Source of the DNA: DATBIS01 sp036556805
GTDB taxonomy: Bacteria; Actinomycetota; UBA4738; HRBIN12
Reading direction: 5' to 3'
Length of the DNA stretch: 28,255 nt
NCBI GenBank assembly: GCA_036556805.1
Contig: DATBIS010000108.1
Location: forward strand, 1-28,255
How positions within the stretch are numbered: the stretch's first letter is position 1; every line of letters starts with the position of its first letter. A model generated the notes under the pieces. The model was not told where the DNA came from, searched no databases, and saw nothing but the letters and a program-made list of their open reading frames with translations. This document shows, one piece after another, positions 14,384 to 23,315 of this stretch. The position numbers and the translations under genes are program-made.

Positions 14384-15658
14384 ATGCCGGCCTCCATCGT
14401 GCTCGGGACCCAATGGGGCGACGAGGGCAAGGGCAAGGCGGTCGACTACCTCGCCGACCGGATGGACTTCGTCGTTCGCTATCAGGGCGGCCACAACGCC
14501 GGTCACACCGTGATCGCCGAGGGCCGCCTCCTCAAGCTCCAGCTCGTGCCCTCCGGCATCCTCTACGACCACATCACGCCGGTGATCGCCGACGGCGTCG
14601 TGGTCGACCCGCGCCACCTGCTGAAGGAGATGGCCGAGCTCCGGGCGCTCGGCATCGACGTTTCCCGGCTGCTCGTGAGCGGGAACAGCCACCTCATCAT
14701 GCCGTACCACCTGGAGCTGGAGAAGGTGACCGAGCGCTTCCTCGGCCGCAACGCGCTCGGAACGACGAAACGAGGCATCGGCCCCGCGTACGGCGACAAG
14801 GCGGCGCGGATCGGCCTTCGCGTGCAGGACCTCTACGACGAGGAGATCTTCCGCGCGAAGCTCGACATCGTGCTGCGCGAGAAGAACCTCGTGCTCACGA
14901 AGATCTACGGCCGCCTGCCGCTCGACCCCGAGGCGATCGTCGAGGACTACCTCGGGTTCGCCGAGCAGCTTCGACCGCACGTGACCGACACGTCGAAGGT
15001 GCTGGACGACGCGCTCCGAGCCGGCAAGCACGTGATGCTGGAGGGAGCGCAGGGGACGCTCCTCGACCTCGACCACGGCACCTATCCGTTCGTCACCTCG
15101 TCGAACCCCGTGGCGGGCTACGCGCTCGCATCGGCCGGGATCGGCCCGAAGGAGGTCGACCGGGTCATCGGGATCGTGAAGGCATACGTGACGCGCGTGG
15201 GAGCCGGGCCGTTCCCCACCGAGGACCTCGGCGAGGACGGCGAGCGACTGGGGTTGCGGGGTAAGGAGTTCGGGGTCGTCACCGGCCGCAAGCGCCGCTG
15301 CGGCTGGTTCGACGCCGTGCTGGCCCGGTACGCGGCCCGCGTGAACGGGCTCACCGAGCTGTTCCTCACGAAGCTCGACGTGCTCTCCGGATACGCGTCG
15401 CTCAAGGTCTGCACGGCGTACCGCGCCGACGGCGAGCTCTTCGAGGACTTCCCCCCGCATCAGTCGCTGTTCCACCGGGCGGAGCCGGTGTTCGAAGAGC
15501 TCGAGGGCTGGCACCAGGAGATCGACGAGATCGGGTCGTACGCGGAGCTCCCGGCGCCGGCGCGCAAATACGTGGACCGCGTCCAGGACCTCGTGGGCGT
15601 GCCGGTCTCGGTGGTGTCGGTGGGACCGGCCCGAGAGCAGAGCCTGCCGGTCCCATGA
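14384..15658 (+). CDS. purA: Adenylosuccinate synthetase
   Basis: 424 residues. It joins IMP and aspartate using GTP to make adenylosuccinate, the first committed step from IMP to AMP. The N-terminal P-loop signature GTQWGDEGKGK lies at 8-18, catalytic Asp13 within it, and catalytic His41 is in QGGHNAGHT. The loop GTTKRGIGPAY follows at about 125-136, as usual. Length is normal. ATG 14384 has GGGAGGAG just upstream. The stop overlaps the purD start (ATGA, 15655-15658). It heads a purine operon, an arrangement less common than a separate purA. Confidence 0.96.
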   Translation: MPASIVLGTQWGDEGKGKAVDYLADRMDFVVRYQGGHNAGHTVIAEGRLLKLQLVPSGILYDHITPVIADGVVVDPRHLLKEMAELRALGIDVSRLLVSGNSHLIMPYHLELEKVTERFLGRNALGTTKRGIGPAYGDKAARIGLRVQDLYDEEIFRAKLDIVLREKNLVLTKIYGRLPLDPEAIVEDYLGFAEQLRPHVTDTSKVLDDALRAGKHVMLEGAQGTLLDLDHGTYPFVTSSNPVAGYALASAGIGPKEVDRVIGIVKAYVTRVGAGPFPTEDLGEDGERLGLRGKEFGVVTGRKRRCGWFDAVLARYAARVNGLTELFLTKLDVLSGYASLKVCTAYRADGELFEDFPPHQSLFHRAEPVFEELEGWHQEIDEIGSYAELPAPARKYVDRVQDLVGVPVSVVSVGPAREQSLPVP

Positions 15659-16935
15659 GGATCCTCGTCGTCGGCTCGGGCGCCCGCGAGCACGCGATCA
15701 CGTGGCGGCTCGCGCAGAACCCGACCGTCGACCGGCTGTTCGCCGCACCCGGCAACGCGGGGATCGCGCGCGAGGCGACCTGCCTCGACGTCGCCGCCGA
15801 CGACGTACGCGGCATCATCGGGATCGTCGAACGGGAGGGCATCGACCTCACCGTCGTGGGGCCGGAGCAGCCGCTCGTCCAGGGCCTCGCCGACGCCCTC
15901 GAGGCGCGCGGCTGCAAGGTGTTCGGCCCGACGAAGTCGGCCGCGCGCCTCGAGGGCTCGAAGTCGTGGGCGAAGGACCTCATGCAGCGCCACGGCATCC
16001 CCGCCGCGCGCTCCCGTTCCTTCGGCGCGATCGACGAGGCGGCCGCCTACCTCGACGAGGTGGGCCCGCCGGTGGTGATCAAGGCCGACGGGCTCGCCGC
16101 CGGCAAGGGCGTGACGGTCGCAGGGGACCGCGACGAGGCGCTTGCGGCGCTCGAAGCGTGCCTGGTCCACCGCGCGTTCGGCGACGCCGGGGCAACCGTG
16201 CTGGTGGAGGAGCTGCTCACCGGCCGCGAGGTCTCGGCGTTCGCCCTGAGCGACGGACGCGAGGTGCTCCCGCTCGCCCTCGCGCAGGACTTCAAGCGCG
16301 CGCACGACGGCGAGGCGGGGCCGAACACGGGCGGGATGGGCGCGTACTCGCCGGTGCCGTTCGTCGACGCGGCCACGGAACGGCACATCGGCGACCACGT
16401 CCTCGCCGCCACGGTGCGCGCGATGGACGCCGAGGGGACGCGGTTCCGCGGGCTGCTGTACGCCGGACTCATGCTCACCGACGACGGCCCGAAGGTCCTC
16501 GAGTTCAACTGCCGGTTCGGCGACCCCGAGACCGAGGTGGTCCTGCCACGGCTCCGAAGCGACTTCGGGGAGATGGTGCTCGCGAGCGTCGAGGGCAACC
16601 TCTCCTCGTACAAGGCGCACTGGAGCGAGGAGGCCTGTGTGACGGTGGTGCTCGCCTCGGGCGGCTACCCGGGCGAGTACCGAACCGGGTTCCCGATCGA
16701 GGGGCTCGAGGACGCGGAGGCGCTCGAGGGCGTCGTCGTCTTCCACGCGGGGACGGCCGAACGGCAGGGTACAGTGGTGACCGCCGGGGGTCGCGTGCTC
16801 GCCGTGAGCGCGCTCGGCGACTCGATCGGCGACGCGCGCGCCCGCGCGTACGAGGCGGTCGGGCGCATCTCGTTCGAGGGGATGCACTTCCGGACCGACA
16901 TCGCCGCGCGGGCGGCGGAGGGAGAGCGACCGTGA
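15655..16935 (+). CDS. purD: Phosphoribosylamine-glycine ligase
   Basis: 426 residues. It is an ATP-grasp enzyme that couples phosphoribosylamine with glycine to form GAR. The N-terminal Rossmann-like start MRILVVGSGAREHAI is typical, ATP-grasp features include KADGLAAGKGV at about 142-152 and the metal-binding LEFNCRFGDPETE at about 282-294. Length is normal and no key motif is missing. It shares 4-base overlaps on both sides, with purA and with purE (GTGA, 16932-16935). Confidence 0.96.
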   Translation: MRILVVGSGAREHAITWRLAQNPTVDRLFAAPGNAGIAREATCLDVAADDVRGIIGIVEREGIDLTVVGPEQPLVQGLADALEARGCKVFGPTKSAARLEGSKSWAKDLMQRHGIPAARSRSFGAIDEAAAYLDEVGPPVVIKADGLAAGKGVTVAGDRDEALAALEACLVHRAFGDAGATVLVEELLTGREVSAFALSDGREVLPLALAQDFKRAHDGEAGPNTGGMGAYSPVPFVDAATERHIGDHVLAATVRAMDAEGTRFRGLLYAGLMLTDDGPKVLEFNCRFGDPETEVVLPRLRSDFGEMVLASVEGNLSSYKAHWSEEACVTVVLASGGYPGEYRTGFPIEGLEDAEALEGVVVFHAGTAERQGTVVTAGGRVLAVSALGDSIGDARARAYEAVGRISFEGMHFRTDIAARAAEGERP

Positions 16936-17426
16936 GCGACGAGCAGTTCTCCGAAGACGAATCGCCGCTCGTCGGCGTCCTCGCGGCCTCACCGAGCGAG
17001 CTGCCCGTGATGCGACAGGCCGGTCTGATCCTCGAGAAGCTCGCGATCCCGCACGAGGTTCGCATCCTGTCGTCGAGCCGGAACCCCGACGCGGTCGACC
17101 TGTATGCGCGCACCGCGTTCGACCGCGGGCTGAAGGCCATCATCTGTTCGACGGGGATCTCGGGGCACCTCGCGGCGGCGGTGGCGGCTCGAACCGTCCT
17201 GCCCGTCGTCGGCGTGCCGATCGCTTCGATGCCCCAGATGCCCGGGAGCGAGGCGCTCGCGATCACGGCGCAGATGCCCACCGGGGTCCCGGTCGCCACC
17301 GTGGGCGTGGACGCGAGCGTGAACGCCGCGGTGCTCGCAGCCCAGATCGTGGGGGTCGGCGACAAGGACGTGCAGGCGCGCCTCTGGCGCTTCAAGGACG
17401 ACCTCGCGGAGGGCCTCAAGCTTTGA
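16932..17426 (+). CDS. purE: PurE-family carboxyaminoimidazole ribonucleotide mutase-like protein, lacking the catalytic His
   Basis: 164 residues that align along their full length with PurE, including PVVGVPI, MPTGVPVATV and NAAVLAAQI. The family converts N5-CAIR to CAIR (class I) or AIR plus CO2 to CAIR (class II). Key positions differ: the phosphate loop MGSKSD becomes AASPSE, the SAHRTP motif becomes SSSRNP so that the His equivalent to E. coli His45 is Ser49, and AGAGGAAHLPG becomes CSTGISGHLAA. Arg50 and a His at 79 remain. GTG 16932 overlaps the purD stop. Position in the operon supports a purine role, but activity is uncertain. No purK occurs in the window. Confidence 0.85.
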   Translation: MSDEQFSEDESPLVGVLAASPSELPVMRQAGLILEKLAIPHEVRILSSSRNPDAVDLYARTAFDRGLKAIICSTGISGHLAAAVAARTVLPVVGVPIASMPQMPGSEALAITAQMPTGVPVATVGVDASVNAAVLAAQIVGVGDKDVQARLWRFKDDLAEGLKL

Positions 17427-18733
17427 TCCCGCGGTACAGCCACCCCGAGATGGCGGCGGTCTGGTCCGACGAGGCGCGGTTCGCGAACTGGCTGGAGATC
17501 GAGGTGCTCGCCGTCGAGGCGTGGGCCGAGCTCGGGCGCGTCCCCGCTGAGGACGCGCGAGCGGTGCGGGAACGTGCGGCGTTCAAGGTCGAACGCGTTC
17601 GCGAGTTGGAGGAGGTCGCGCGGCACGACGTCGCGGCGTTCGTGCAGTGCGTGGGCGAGTCCGTCGGCGAGCCGGGGCGCTGGGTGCACTTCGGCATGAC
17701 CTCGTCCGACGTGCTCGACACCGGCCTCGCGCTCCAGCTGCGCGCCGCGGCCGACCTGCTGCTCGGCGACCTGGAGGGACTGCTGCGCGTGGTGAAGGGG
17801 CTCGCGATCGCGCACCGCGACACCGTGATGATCGGTCGCTCGCACGGGGTCCATGCGGAGCCGACCTCGTTCGGACACAAGCTTGCCGTGTGGGCGTTCG
17901 AGCTCGACCGCGACCGGGAGCGCCTGCGCCGCGCTCGGGAGGTGGTCTCCGTGGGCGCCATCAGCGGGGTCGTCGGGACGTACGCGGAGATCGACCCGCG
18001 CGTCGAGGAGCTCGTCTGCGCGCGGCTCGGCCTGCGCGCCGCCGAAGCGTCCACCCAGATCGTGCAGCGCGACCGGCACGCCGAGTTCGTGACGGCGCTC
18101 GCGATCGTCGCCTCGACGCTCGACAAGATCGCCACGGAGATCCGCCACCTCGCGCGCTCCGAGGTGCGCGAGGTCCAGGAACCGTTCGCCGAAGGGCAGA
18201 AGGGATCCTCGGCGATGCCCCACAAGCGCAACCCGGTCGTGAGCGAGCGCGTCAGCGGGCTCGCGCGCGTGATCCGCGGCTATGCGCAGGCCGCTTTCGA
18301 GAACGTGGCGCTCTGGCACGAGCGCGACATCTCGCACTCGTCGGCCGAACGCGTGATCCTCCCCGACGCGTGCTGCCTGCTTGACTTCATGCTGCGCGAC
18401 GCGACGGCGGTGCTGGAGGGGCTCCTCGTGTTCCCGGATCGCATGCGGCGCAACCTCGAGGCCGACGGTGGCCTCGTGTTCAGCCAGGGCGTGCTGCTCG
18501 CGCTCGTGGACGCCGGCGTCTCGCGGGACGAGGCCTACCGGATCGTCCAGCACGCGTCCGCGGCGGCGTGGGACGAGGCCGCGGACTTTCGCGCGGAGCT
18601 CGGGCGGAGCCCGGAGGTGGCGCGAGCGCTCTCGTCCGAGGACCTCGACCGATTGTTCGATCCGGCGCGCTCGCTGCGCAACCTCGGCGGCGTCTTCGAG
18701 CGACTCGAGAAGCTTCCCGTGGAGGGCGAATGA
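17423..18733 (+). CDS. purB: Adenylosuccinate lyase
   Basis: 436 residues. It cleaves SAICAR to AICAR and adenylosuccinate to AMP. The superfamily signature SSAMPHKRNP is at 262-271; catalytic His141 (RSHGVHAEP) and His68 (ARHDV) are in place, as is TSSD at 93-96. The start is a TTG at 17423 that overlaps the purE stop (TTGA). It is accepted because the protein then begins MIPRYSHPEM, exactly where the family begins, and there is no in-frame ATG or GTG nearby upstream. The stop overlaps purC by ATGA. Confidence 0.95.
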   Translation: MIPRYSHPEMAAVWSDEARFANWLEIEVLAVEAWAELGRVPAEDARAVRERAAFKVERVRELEEVARHDVAAFVQCVGESVGEPGRWVHFGMTSSDVLDTGLALQLRAAADLLLGDLEGLLRVVKGLAIAHRDTVMIGRSHGVHAEPTSFGHKLAVWAFELDRDRERLRRAREVVSVGAISGVVGTYAEIDPRVEELVCARLGLRAAEASTQIVQRDRHAEFVTALAIVASTLDKIATEIRHLARSEVREVQEPFAEGQKGSSAMPHKRNPVVSERVSGLARVIRGYAQAAFENVALWHERDISHSSAERVILPDACCLLDFMLRDATAVLEGLLVFPDRMRRNLEADGGLVFSQGVLLALVDAGVSRDEAYRIVQHASAAAWDEAADFRAELGRSPEVARALSSEDLDRLFDPARSLRNLGGVFERLEKLPVEGE

Positions 18734-19617
18734 GCAAGGACCTGCACGCACGCGGCAAGGTGCGCGACATCTACGAGGCGGGCGAGGACGCCCTGTTGCT
18801 GGTGGCGAGCGACCGGATCAGCGCCTTCGACGTCGTGCTGCCGACGCCGATCCCCGACAAGGGGCGCGTGCTCACCGGGCTCTCGCTCTTCTGGTTCGAT
18901 CGCACGAACGACCTCGTCGCCAACCACGTCCTGACGGCGGACCGGCAGAAGTTCCCCGAGGCCTTCGCGGACGACGAGGAGCTCGCCGGCCGCGCGACGC
19001 TCGTGCGCCGAGCCGAGGTCGTACCGGTCGAGTGCGTCGTGCGCGGATACCTGTCCGGCTCGGGCTGGAAGCAGTACCAGCGCGAACAGCACGTGTGCGG
19101 CGTGCCGCTGCCGCCCGGGCTCGTGGAGTCGGAGCGACTCCCGGAGTCGATCTTCACGCCCACCACGAAGGCCGCGGAGGGTCACGATCTGCCGCTCACG
19201 CCGTCCGAGACGGCCGACCTCATCGGCACCGGACTCGCCGAACGCCTGAAGGAGCTCTCGCTGGGCATCTACGAGCGCGCCGCGGCGATCGCGCTCGAGC
19301 GCGGCATCATCCTCGCCGACACGAAGTTCGAGTTCGGGTTCGCCGACGGTGAGCTCATCCTCATCGACGAGGTGTGCACGCCGGACTCGTCGCGCTTCTG
19401 GCCCGCCGACGAGTACGAGCCCGGCGGCTCGCCGCCCTCGTTCGACAAGCAATACGTGCGCGATTGGCTCGACGCGTCGGGCTGGAACCACGAGCCGCCG
19501 CCACCCGAGCTTCCCGCGGACGTGGTGAACCGCACCGCCGAGAAGTACCGCGAGGCGTACGACCGCATCACCGGCGAGCCGTTCGCCGCCTTCCTCGCGC
19601 GGATGGGCGTCGCGTGA
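18730..19617 (+). CDS. purC: SAICAR synthetase
   Basis: 295 residues. It ligates CAIR with aspartate using ATP. The N-terminal GKVRDIYE (9-16) and SDRISAFD contact ATP and are family hallmarks, followed by VECVVRGYLSGSGWKQY and, later, LADTKFEFGF and IDEVCTPDSSRFW. The length of about 295 is the long form seen in actinobacteria and yeast, compared with about 240 in E. coli. ATG 18730 overlaps the purB stop, and the stop overlaps the purS start (GTGA, 19614-19617). Confidence 0.96.
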   Translation: MSKDLHARGKVRDIYEAGEDALLLVASDRISAFDVVLPTPIPDKGRVLTGLSLFWFDRTNDLVANHVLTADRQKFPEAFADDEELAGRATLVRRAEVVPVECVVRGYLSGSGWKQYQREQHVCGVPLPPGLVESERLPESIFTPTTKAAEGHDLPLTPSETADLIGTGLAERLKELSLGIYERAAAIALERGIILADTKFEFGFADGELILIDEVCTPDSSRFWPADEYEPGGSPPSFDKQYVRDWLDASGWNHEPPPPELPADVVNRTAEKYREAYDRITGEPFAAFLARMGVA

Positions 19618-19868
19618 GGTACTCGTTCGAGGTCCTCGTGACGCTGAAGCCGGAGCTCTCCGATCCCCAGGGGAAGGCCGTCGAGGGGTCTCTGCCCGCG
19701 CTCGGGTGGACGAACGTGAGCGGCGTTCGCGTCGGCAAGCACGTGCGGCTCGACGTGGACGCGGACGATCCCGCCGCCGCCCGCGAGCAGGTCGAGCGGA
19801 TGGCCGGCGGGCTCCTCGCGAACCCGGTCATCGAGGAGTTCAGGGTGTTGGAGGTCGAAGGGGCGTGA
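19614..19868 (+). CDS. purS: FGAM synthase subunit PurS
   Basis: 84 residues, the standard size. It starts with the strand YSFEVLVTLKPELSDPQGKAV, typical of PurS, and continues with GKHVRLDVDA and a C-terminal ANPVIEEFRVLEVE. PurS is a small dimer that bridges PurQ and small PurL in the three-part formylglycinamidine ribonucleotide synthase. GTG 19614 overlaps the purC stop and its own stop overlaps purQ (GTGA, 19865-19868), so purC, purS and purQ are coupled. Confidence 0.95.
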   Translation: MRYSFEVLVTLKPELSDPQGKAVEGSLPALGWTNVSGVRVGKHVRLDVDADDPAAAREQVERMAGGLLANPVIEEFRVLEVEGA

Positions 19869-20575
19869 GCGCGGCCGCGCCGCGCGTCGGGGTCGTCACG
19901 TTCCCCGGCTCTCTCGACGACCGGGACGCGATCCGCGCGATCGAGCTCATGGGCGGTGTGGGCGTTCCGCTCTGGCACGGCGACCGCGATCTGCAGGGCG
20001 TGGACGCCGTCGTGCTGCCGGGCGGCTTCTCGTACGGCGACTACCTGCGCTGCGGCGCGATCGCCCGGTTCGCGCCGGTGATGGATGAGGTTCGGGCGTT
20101 CGTGAACCGCGGCGGACCCGTGCTCGGCATCTGCAACGGCTTCCAGATCCTCTGCGAGAGCGGGCTGCTGCCCGGCGCGCTGATCCGGAACGCCTCGCTG
20201 CGGTTCGTCTGCCGGTGGGTGCACGTGCGCGTCGAGTCGTCGCAGACGCCGGTGACGGCGGAGCTCGTCCCCGGAGAGGTGCTGGAGGTTCCCGTGAAGC
20301 ACGGTGAGGGCCGGTTCGTGTTGGACGCGTCCGGGCTCGGCCGGCTGGAGGACGAGGGGCGCGTGGTGTTCCGCTACTGCTCGCGGCGCGGCGAGGTCGC
20401 CGACGAGTGGAACCCGAACGGGGCCGCCCGGGGGATCGCGGGCGTGCGGAACGAGGCGGGCAACGTCGTCGGCCTCATGCCGCACCCGGAGCACGCGGTC
20501 GACCCCGACCTGGGGCCGACCGGCGGGCAGCCGCTGCTCGCCTCGTTGCTCGCGCAGGCGCTCTCCCGGGTCTGA
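19865..20575 (+). CDS. purQ: FGAM synthase subunit PurQ (glutaminase)
   Basis: 236 residues. It is a class I glutamine amidotransferase that supplies ammonia to PurL. Nucleophile Cys90 sits in GICNGFQIL, and the His207/Glu209 pair is in PHPEH, so the catalytic triad is complete. The PGGFSYGDYLR motif at 52-62 is characteristic. GTG 19865 overlaps the purS stop. The stop at 20573-20575 is three bases before the purL start. Confidence 0.95.
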   Translation: MSAAAPRVGVVTFPGSLDDRDAIRAIELMGGVGVPLWHGDRDLQGVDAVVLPGGFSYGDYLRCGAIARFAPVMDEVRAFVNRGGPVLGICNGFQILCESGLLPGALIRNASLRFVCRWVHVRVESSQTPVTAELVPGEVLEVPVKHGEGRFVLDASGLGRLEDEGRVVFRYCSRRGEVADEWNPNGAARGIAGVRNEAGNVVGLMPHPEHAVDPDLGPTGGQPLLASLLAQALSRV

Positions 20576-20578
20576 ATC

Positions 20579-22789
20579 GTGGACGCGGTGGCCGAACCGC
20601 TGCACCGGGCGCTCGGGCTCACCGACGAGGAGCTCGCGCGGATCCACGCGACGCTCGACCGCGAGCCGACCGTCGCCGAGCTCGCGATGTTCGCCGCGAT
20701 GTGGTCGGAGCACTGTTCGTACAAGTCCTCGAAGGTGCACCTGCGGAACCTGCCCACCGAGGGGTCGGCGGTGCTCGTGGGGCCCGGGCAGGACGCGGGT
20801 GCGGTGGACGTGGGCGACGGGATCGCGGTGGTCTTCAAGATGGAGTCGCACTCGCATCCGTCCGCGATCGAGCCGTACCAGGGCGCGGCGACCGGCGTCG
20901 GCGGCATCGTGCGCGACATCGTCGCGATGGGCGCGCGTCCGGTCGCCCTGCTCGACCCGCTCATGTTCGGGCCGCTCACCGAGGAGCGGAATCGTTATGT
21001 GCTGGGCGGCGTCGTGGCCGGCATCGGCGGCTACGGCAACTGCATCGGGGTCCCCACCGTGGGCGGCGAGGTTCGGTTCGCCGAGCCGCACGCCGCGAAC
21101 CCCACCGTCGACGTGATGTGCGTGGGCGTCGCGAGCGCCGACCGCCTCGTGACGAGCGGCACGCTCGTCCCGCACGAGGGTTCGCTGATGCTCCTGTACG
21201 GAGCCGCGACCGGCCGGGACGGCATCGGCGGGGTCTCCGTGCTCGCGAGCGCGACGATCGAGGAGGGGTCGGAAGCCTCGCGCCCCAGCGTGCAGATCGG
21301 CGACCCCTTCGCGGGCAAGCTGCTGATCGAGGCCTCGCTGGAGATGGTCGAACGGGACGTGCTGGAGGGGCTGCAGGACCTCGGGGGCGCGGGGCTCACC
21401 TGCGCCGTGAGCGAATCGGCCGCGCGCGCGGGACTCGGGGCCGAGCTGGACCTCGACGCGGTGCCGCTCCGCGAGCCGTCGATGGAGCCGTTCGAGATCC
21501 TCACGAGCGAGTCGCAGGAGCGCATGCTCGCGATCGTGCACCCGTCGCGCCTCGCCGAGGCGCAGGAGGTGTGCGCGCGCTGGGGCCTCGCCTCGAGCGT
21601 GGTCGCGGAGCTTCGCGGCGGCGGGACGCTCACGGTGCGGGCGCGCGGTGACGTCGTCGCCGAGGTGCCGGCGCGCGCGCTCACCGAGGAGGCGCCCGCG
21701 TACGAGCGGCCGGCGGAACCGCCGGCCGCGGTCGAGGGTACCGGGGACGATCCGACGTTCCTCCCCTTCGAGGGGGACCTGCTCGAGGCCCTCACCACGG
21801 TGCTCCGCTCGCCGAACGTCGCGAGCAAGCGCTGGGTGACCGAGCAGTACGACTCGATCGTGCAGGGGCAGACCGTGGCGAGCGGGGGCTCCGACGCCGC
21901 CGTGATTCGCCTGCCCGGGTCGCTGAAGGCGCTCGCGCTCTCCACCGACGGAAAGGGTCGCTACGGCGCGCTCGACCCGTACCTGGGCGCCGCGCACGCG
22001 GTTGCGGAGGCCGCGCGAAACGTCGCCACCACCGGCGCGCGGCCGCTCGCGATCACGAACTGCCTGAACTTCGGGAACCCCGAGCGCCCGGTCGTGATGT
22101 GGCAGTTCGCGGAGTCGATCCGCGGGATCGCCGACGCCTGCCGTGCCTTCGAGACGCCGGTGACGGGCGGCAACGTGAGCTTCTACAACGAGTCGGGCGG
22201 ATCCGCGATCTGGCCCACGCCGGTGATCGGCATGCTGGGCTTGCTCGCCGACTACCGGCTCCGTCTGTCGATCGCCTTCGGGCGCCCGGGGCTCGCGGTG
22301 TACGCGCTGGGCGAAACCTTCGCCGAGCTCGGGGGGTCGGAGTTCGCGGAGACGGTGCTCGGCGCCGCCGGCGGCCGCCCGCCCGCGCTCGACCTCGCGA
22401 AGGAGCGCGCGCTCCACGCGTTGCTCGAGGATGCGGCCGCCGCCGACGTGCTCGCGAGCGCGCACGACTGTTCCGACGGCGGGGTCGCGATCGCGCTCGT
22501 CGAATCGGCGATCGCGGGCGGACACGGGTTCGTGGTGTCGCTCGCATCGGACCTGCCGCCCCACGTGGCGCTGTTCGCGGAGTCGGCCTCGCGCGCGGTC
22601 GTCTCGGTGACGAGCGAGAAGGAGGAGGCACTGCTGGGGCTCGCGGCCTCGCACGACGTGCCGGCGGCACGCCTGGGCGAGACCGGCGGGCCTCGGGTCG
22701 TCGTCGACGGCCTGCTCGACACCACCCTCGAGGAGCTGCGCGACGCCTACGAGTCGGCGATCCCGCGGCTTCTCGGCGATCCCGCGTGA
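20579..22789 (+). CDS. purL: FGAM synthase subunit PurL, small type
   Basis: 736 residues, the length of the small PurL that needs PurS and PurQ. It uses ATP to convert FGAR to FGAM. The N-terminal AMWSEHCSYKSS (40-51) has active-site His45. The family repeat is visible as VFKMESHSHPSAIEPYQGAA and GGVVAGIGGYGNCIG, plus GLQDLGGAGLTCAVSE and the second-half HDCSDGGVAIAL. GTG 20579 has no ribosome binding site of its own and probably relies on coupling to purQ. The next gene starts 14 to 59 bases after the stop. Confidence 0.96.
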   Translation: MDAVAEPLHRALGLTDEELARIHATLDREPTVAELAMFAAMWSEHCSYKSSKVHLRNLPTEGSAVLVGPGQDAGAVDVGDGIAVVFKMESHSHPSAIEPYQGAATGVGGIVRDIVAMGARPVALLDPLMFGPLTEERNRYVLGGVVAGIGGYGNCIGVPTVGGEVRFAEPHAANPTVDVMCVGVASADRLVTSGTLVPHEGSLMLLYGAATGRDGIGGVSVLASATIEEGSEASRPSVQIGDPFAGKLLIEASLEMVERDVLEGLQDLGGAGLTCAVSESAARAGLGAELDLDAVPLREPSMEPFEILTSESQERMLAIVHPSRLAEAQEVCARWGLASSVVAELRGGGTLTVRARGDVVAEVPARALTEEAPAYERPAEPPAAVEGTGDDPTFLPFEGDLLEALTTVLRSPNVASKRWVTEQYDSIVQGQTVASGGSDAAVIRLPGSLKALALSTDGKGRYGALDPYLGAAHAVAEAARNVATTGARPLAITNCLNFGNPERPVVMWQFAESIRGIADACRAFETPVTGGNVSFYNESGGSAIWPTPVIGMLGLLADYRLRLSIAFGRPGLAVYALGETFAELGGSEFAETVLGAAGGRPPALDLAKERALHALLEDAAAADVLASAHDCSDGGVAIALVESAIAGGHGFVVSLASDLPPHVALFAESASRAVVSVTSEKEEALLGLAASHDVPAARLGETGGPRVVVDGLLDTTLEELRDAYESAIPRLLGDPA

Positions 22790-22847
22790 GCCCGTTTCAC
22801 GGATGTGTCCGGCCGGACGTTGTTCCCGTGTGGTTGCATCTCGGGCC

Positions 22848-23315
22848 GTGACGCCCGTTCCTCCGTTCCAGGACTTCCTGGAGCAGCAGCGCGCGATGGT
22901 GCTGCGGTTCCTGGTCGCCGCGGTGGGGCCGCTCGACGCGGACGATTGCTTCCAGGAGACGTTCCTCGCGGCGCTCCGCGCCTATCCGACCCTGCGGGAC
23001 GGATCGCGTCTGGACCACTGGATCCTCCGCATCGCGAGCCGCAAGGCGATCGACCACCATCGCCGGGCGACCCGCGCGCCGAGACCCGTGGAGGCGATCC
23101 CCGAGCCGAACGAGCCCCCGGCGGTCGGCGTCGACCACGAGCCGCTGTGGAAGGCGATCGGGGAGCTGCCGCCCCGCCAGCGCCTCGCGGTCGTCCACCG
23201 GTACGTCCTCGATCGGTCGTACGCGGACGTCGCGGAGTCCATGGGCGGGACCGAGGAGGCCGCGCGGTCGAACGTCCACCAGGCCATGCGCAAGCTGAGG
23301 GAGATGATCGGATGA
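22848..23315 (+). CDS. ECF-type sigma-70 family RNA polymerase sigma factor
   Basis: About 155 residues. Region 2 spans about 10-75, with DADDCFQETFLAALRAYPTL and the DHWILRIASRKAIDHHRR segment. Region 4 spans about 100-153, with LPPRQRLAVVHRYVLDRSYADVAE as the helix-turn-helix and SNVHQAMRKLRE at the end. The frame extends to ATG 22803, but the added MCPAGRCSRVVASRA looks unlike a sigma N-terminus, so I used GTG 22848; neither start has a good ribosome binding site. Its stop overlaps the start of the methyltransferase gene. No anti-sigma gene is present. It lies between purL and purF. Confidence 0.85.
   Translation: MTPVPPFQDFLEQQRAMVLRFLVAAVGPLDADDCFQETFLAALRAYPTLRDGSRLDHWILRIASRKAIDHHRRATRAPRPVEAIPEPNEPPAVGVDHEPLWKAIGELPPRQRLAVVHRYVLDRSYADVAESMGGTEEAARSNVHQAMRKLREMIG

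Noticed and set aside
16505..18751. A 748-codon minus-strand open frame opposite purD, purE and purB
   Set aside because: Antisense to three coupled purine genes; composition is that of a shadow frame.
19568..22654. A 1028-codon open frame on the minus strand opposite purS-purQ-purL
   Set aside because: It is antisense to genes with clear family signatures, is rich in Arg/His/Asp/Glu as expected of a GC-rich shadow frame, and shows no domain.
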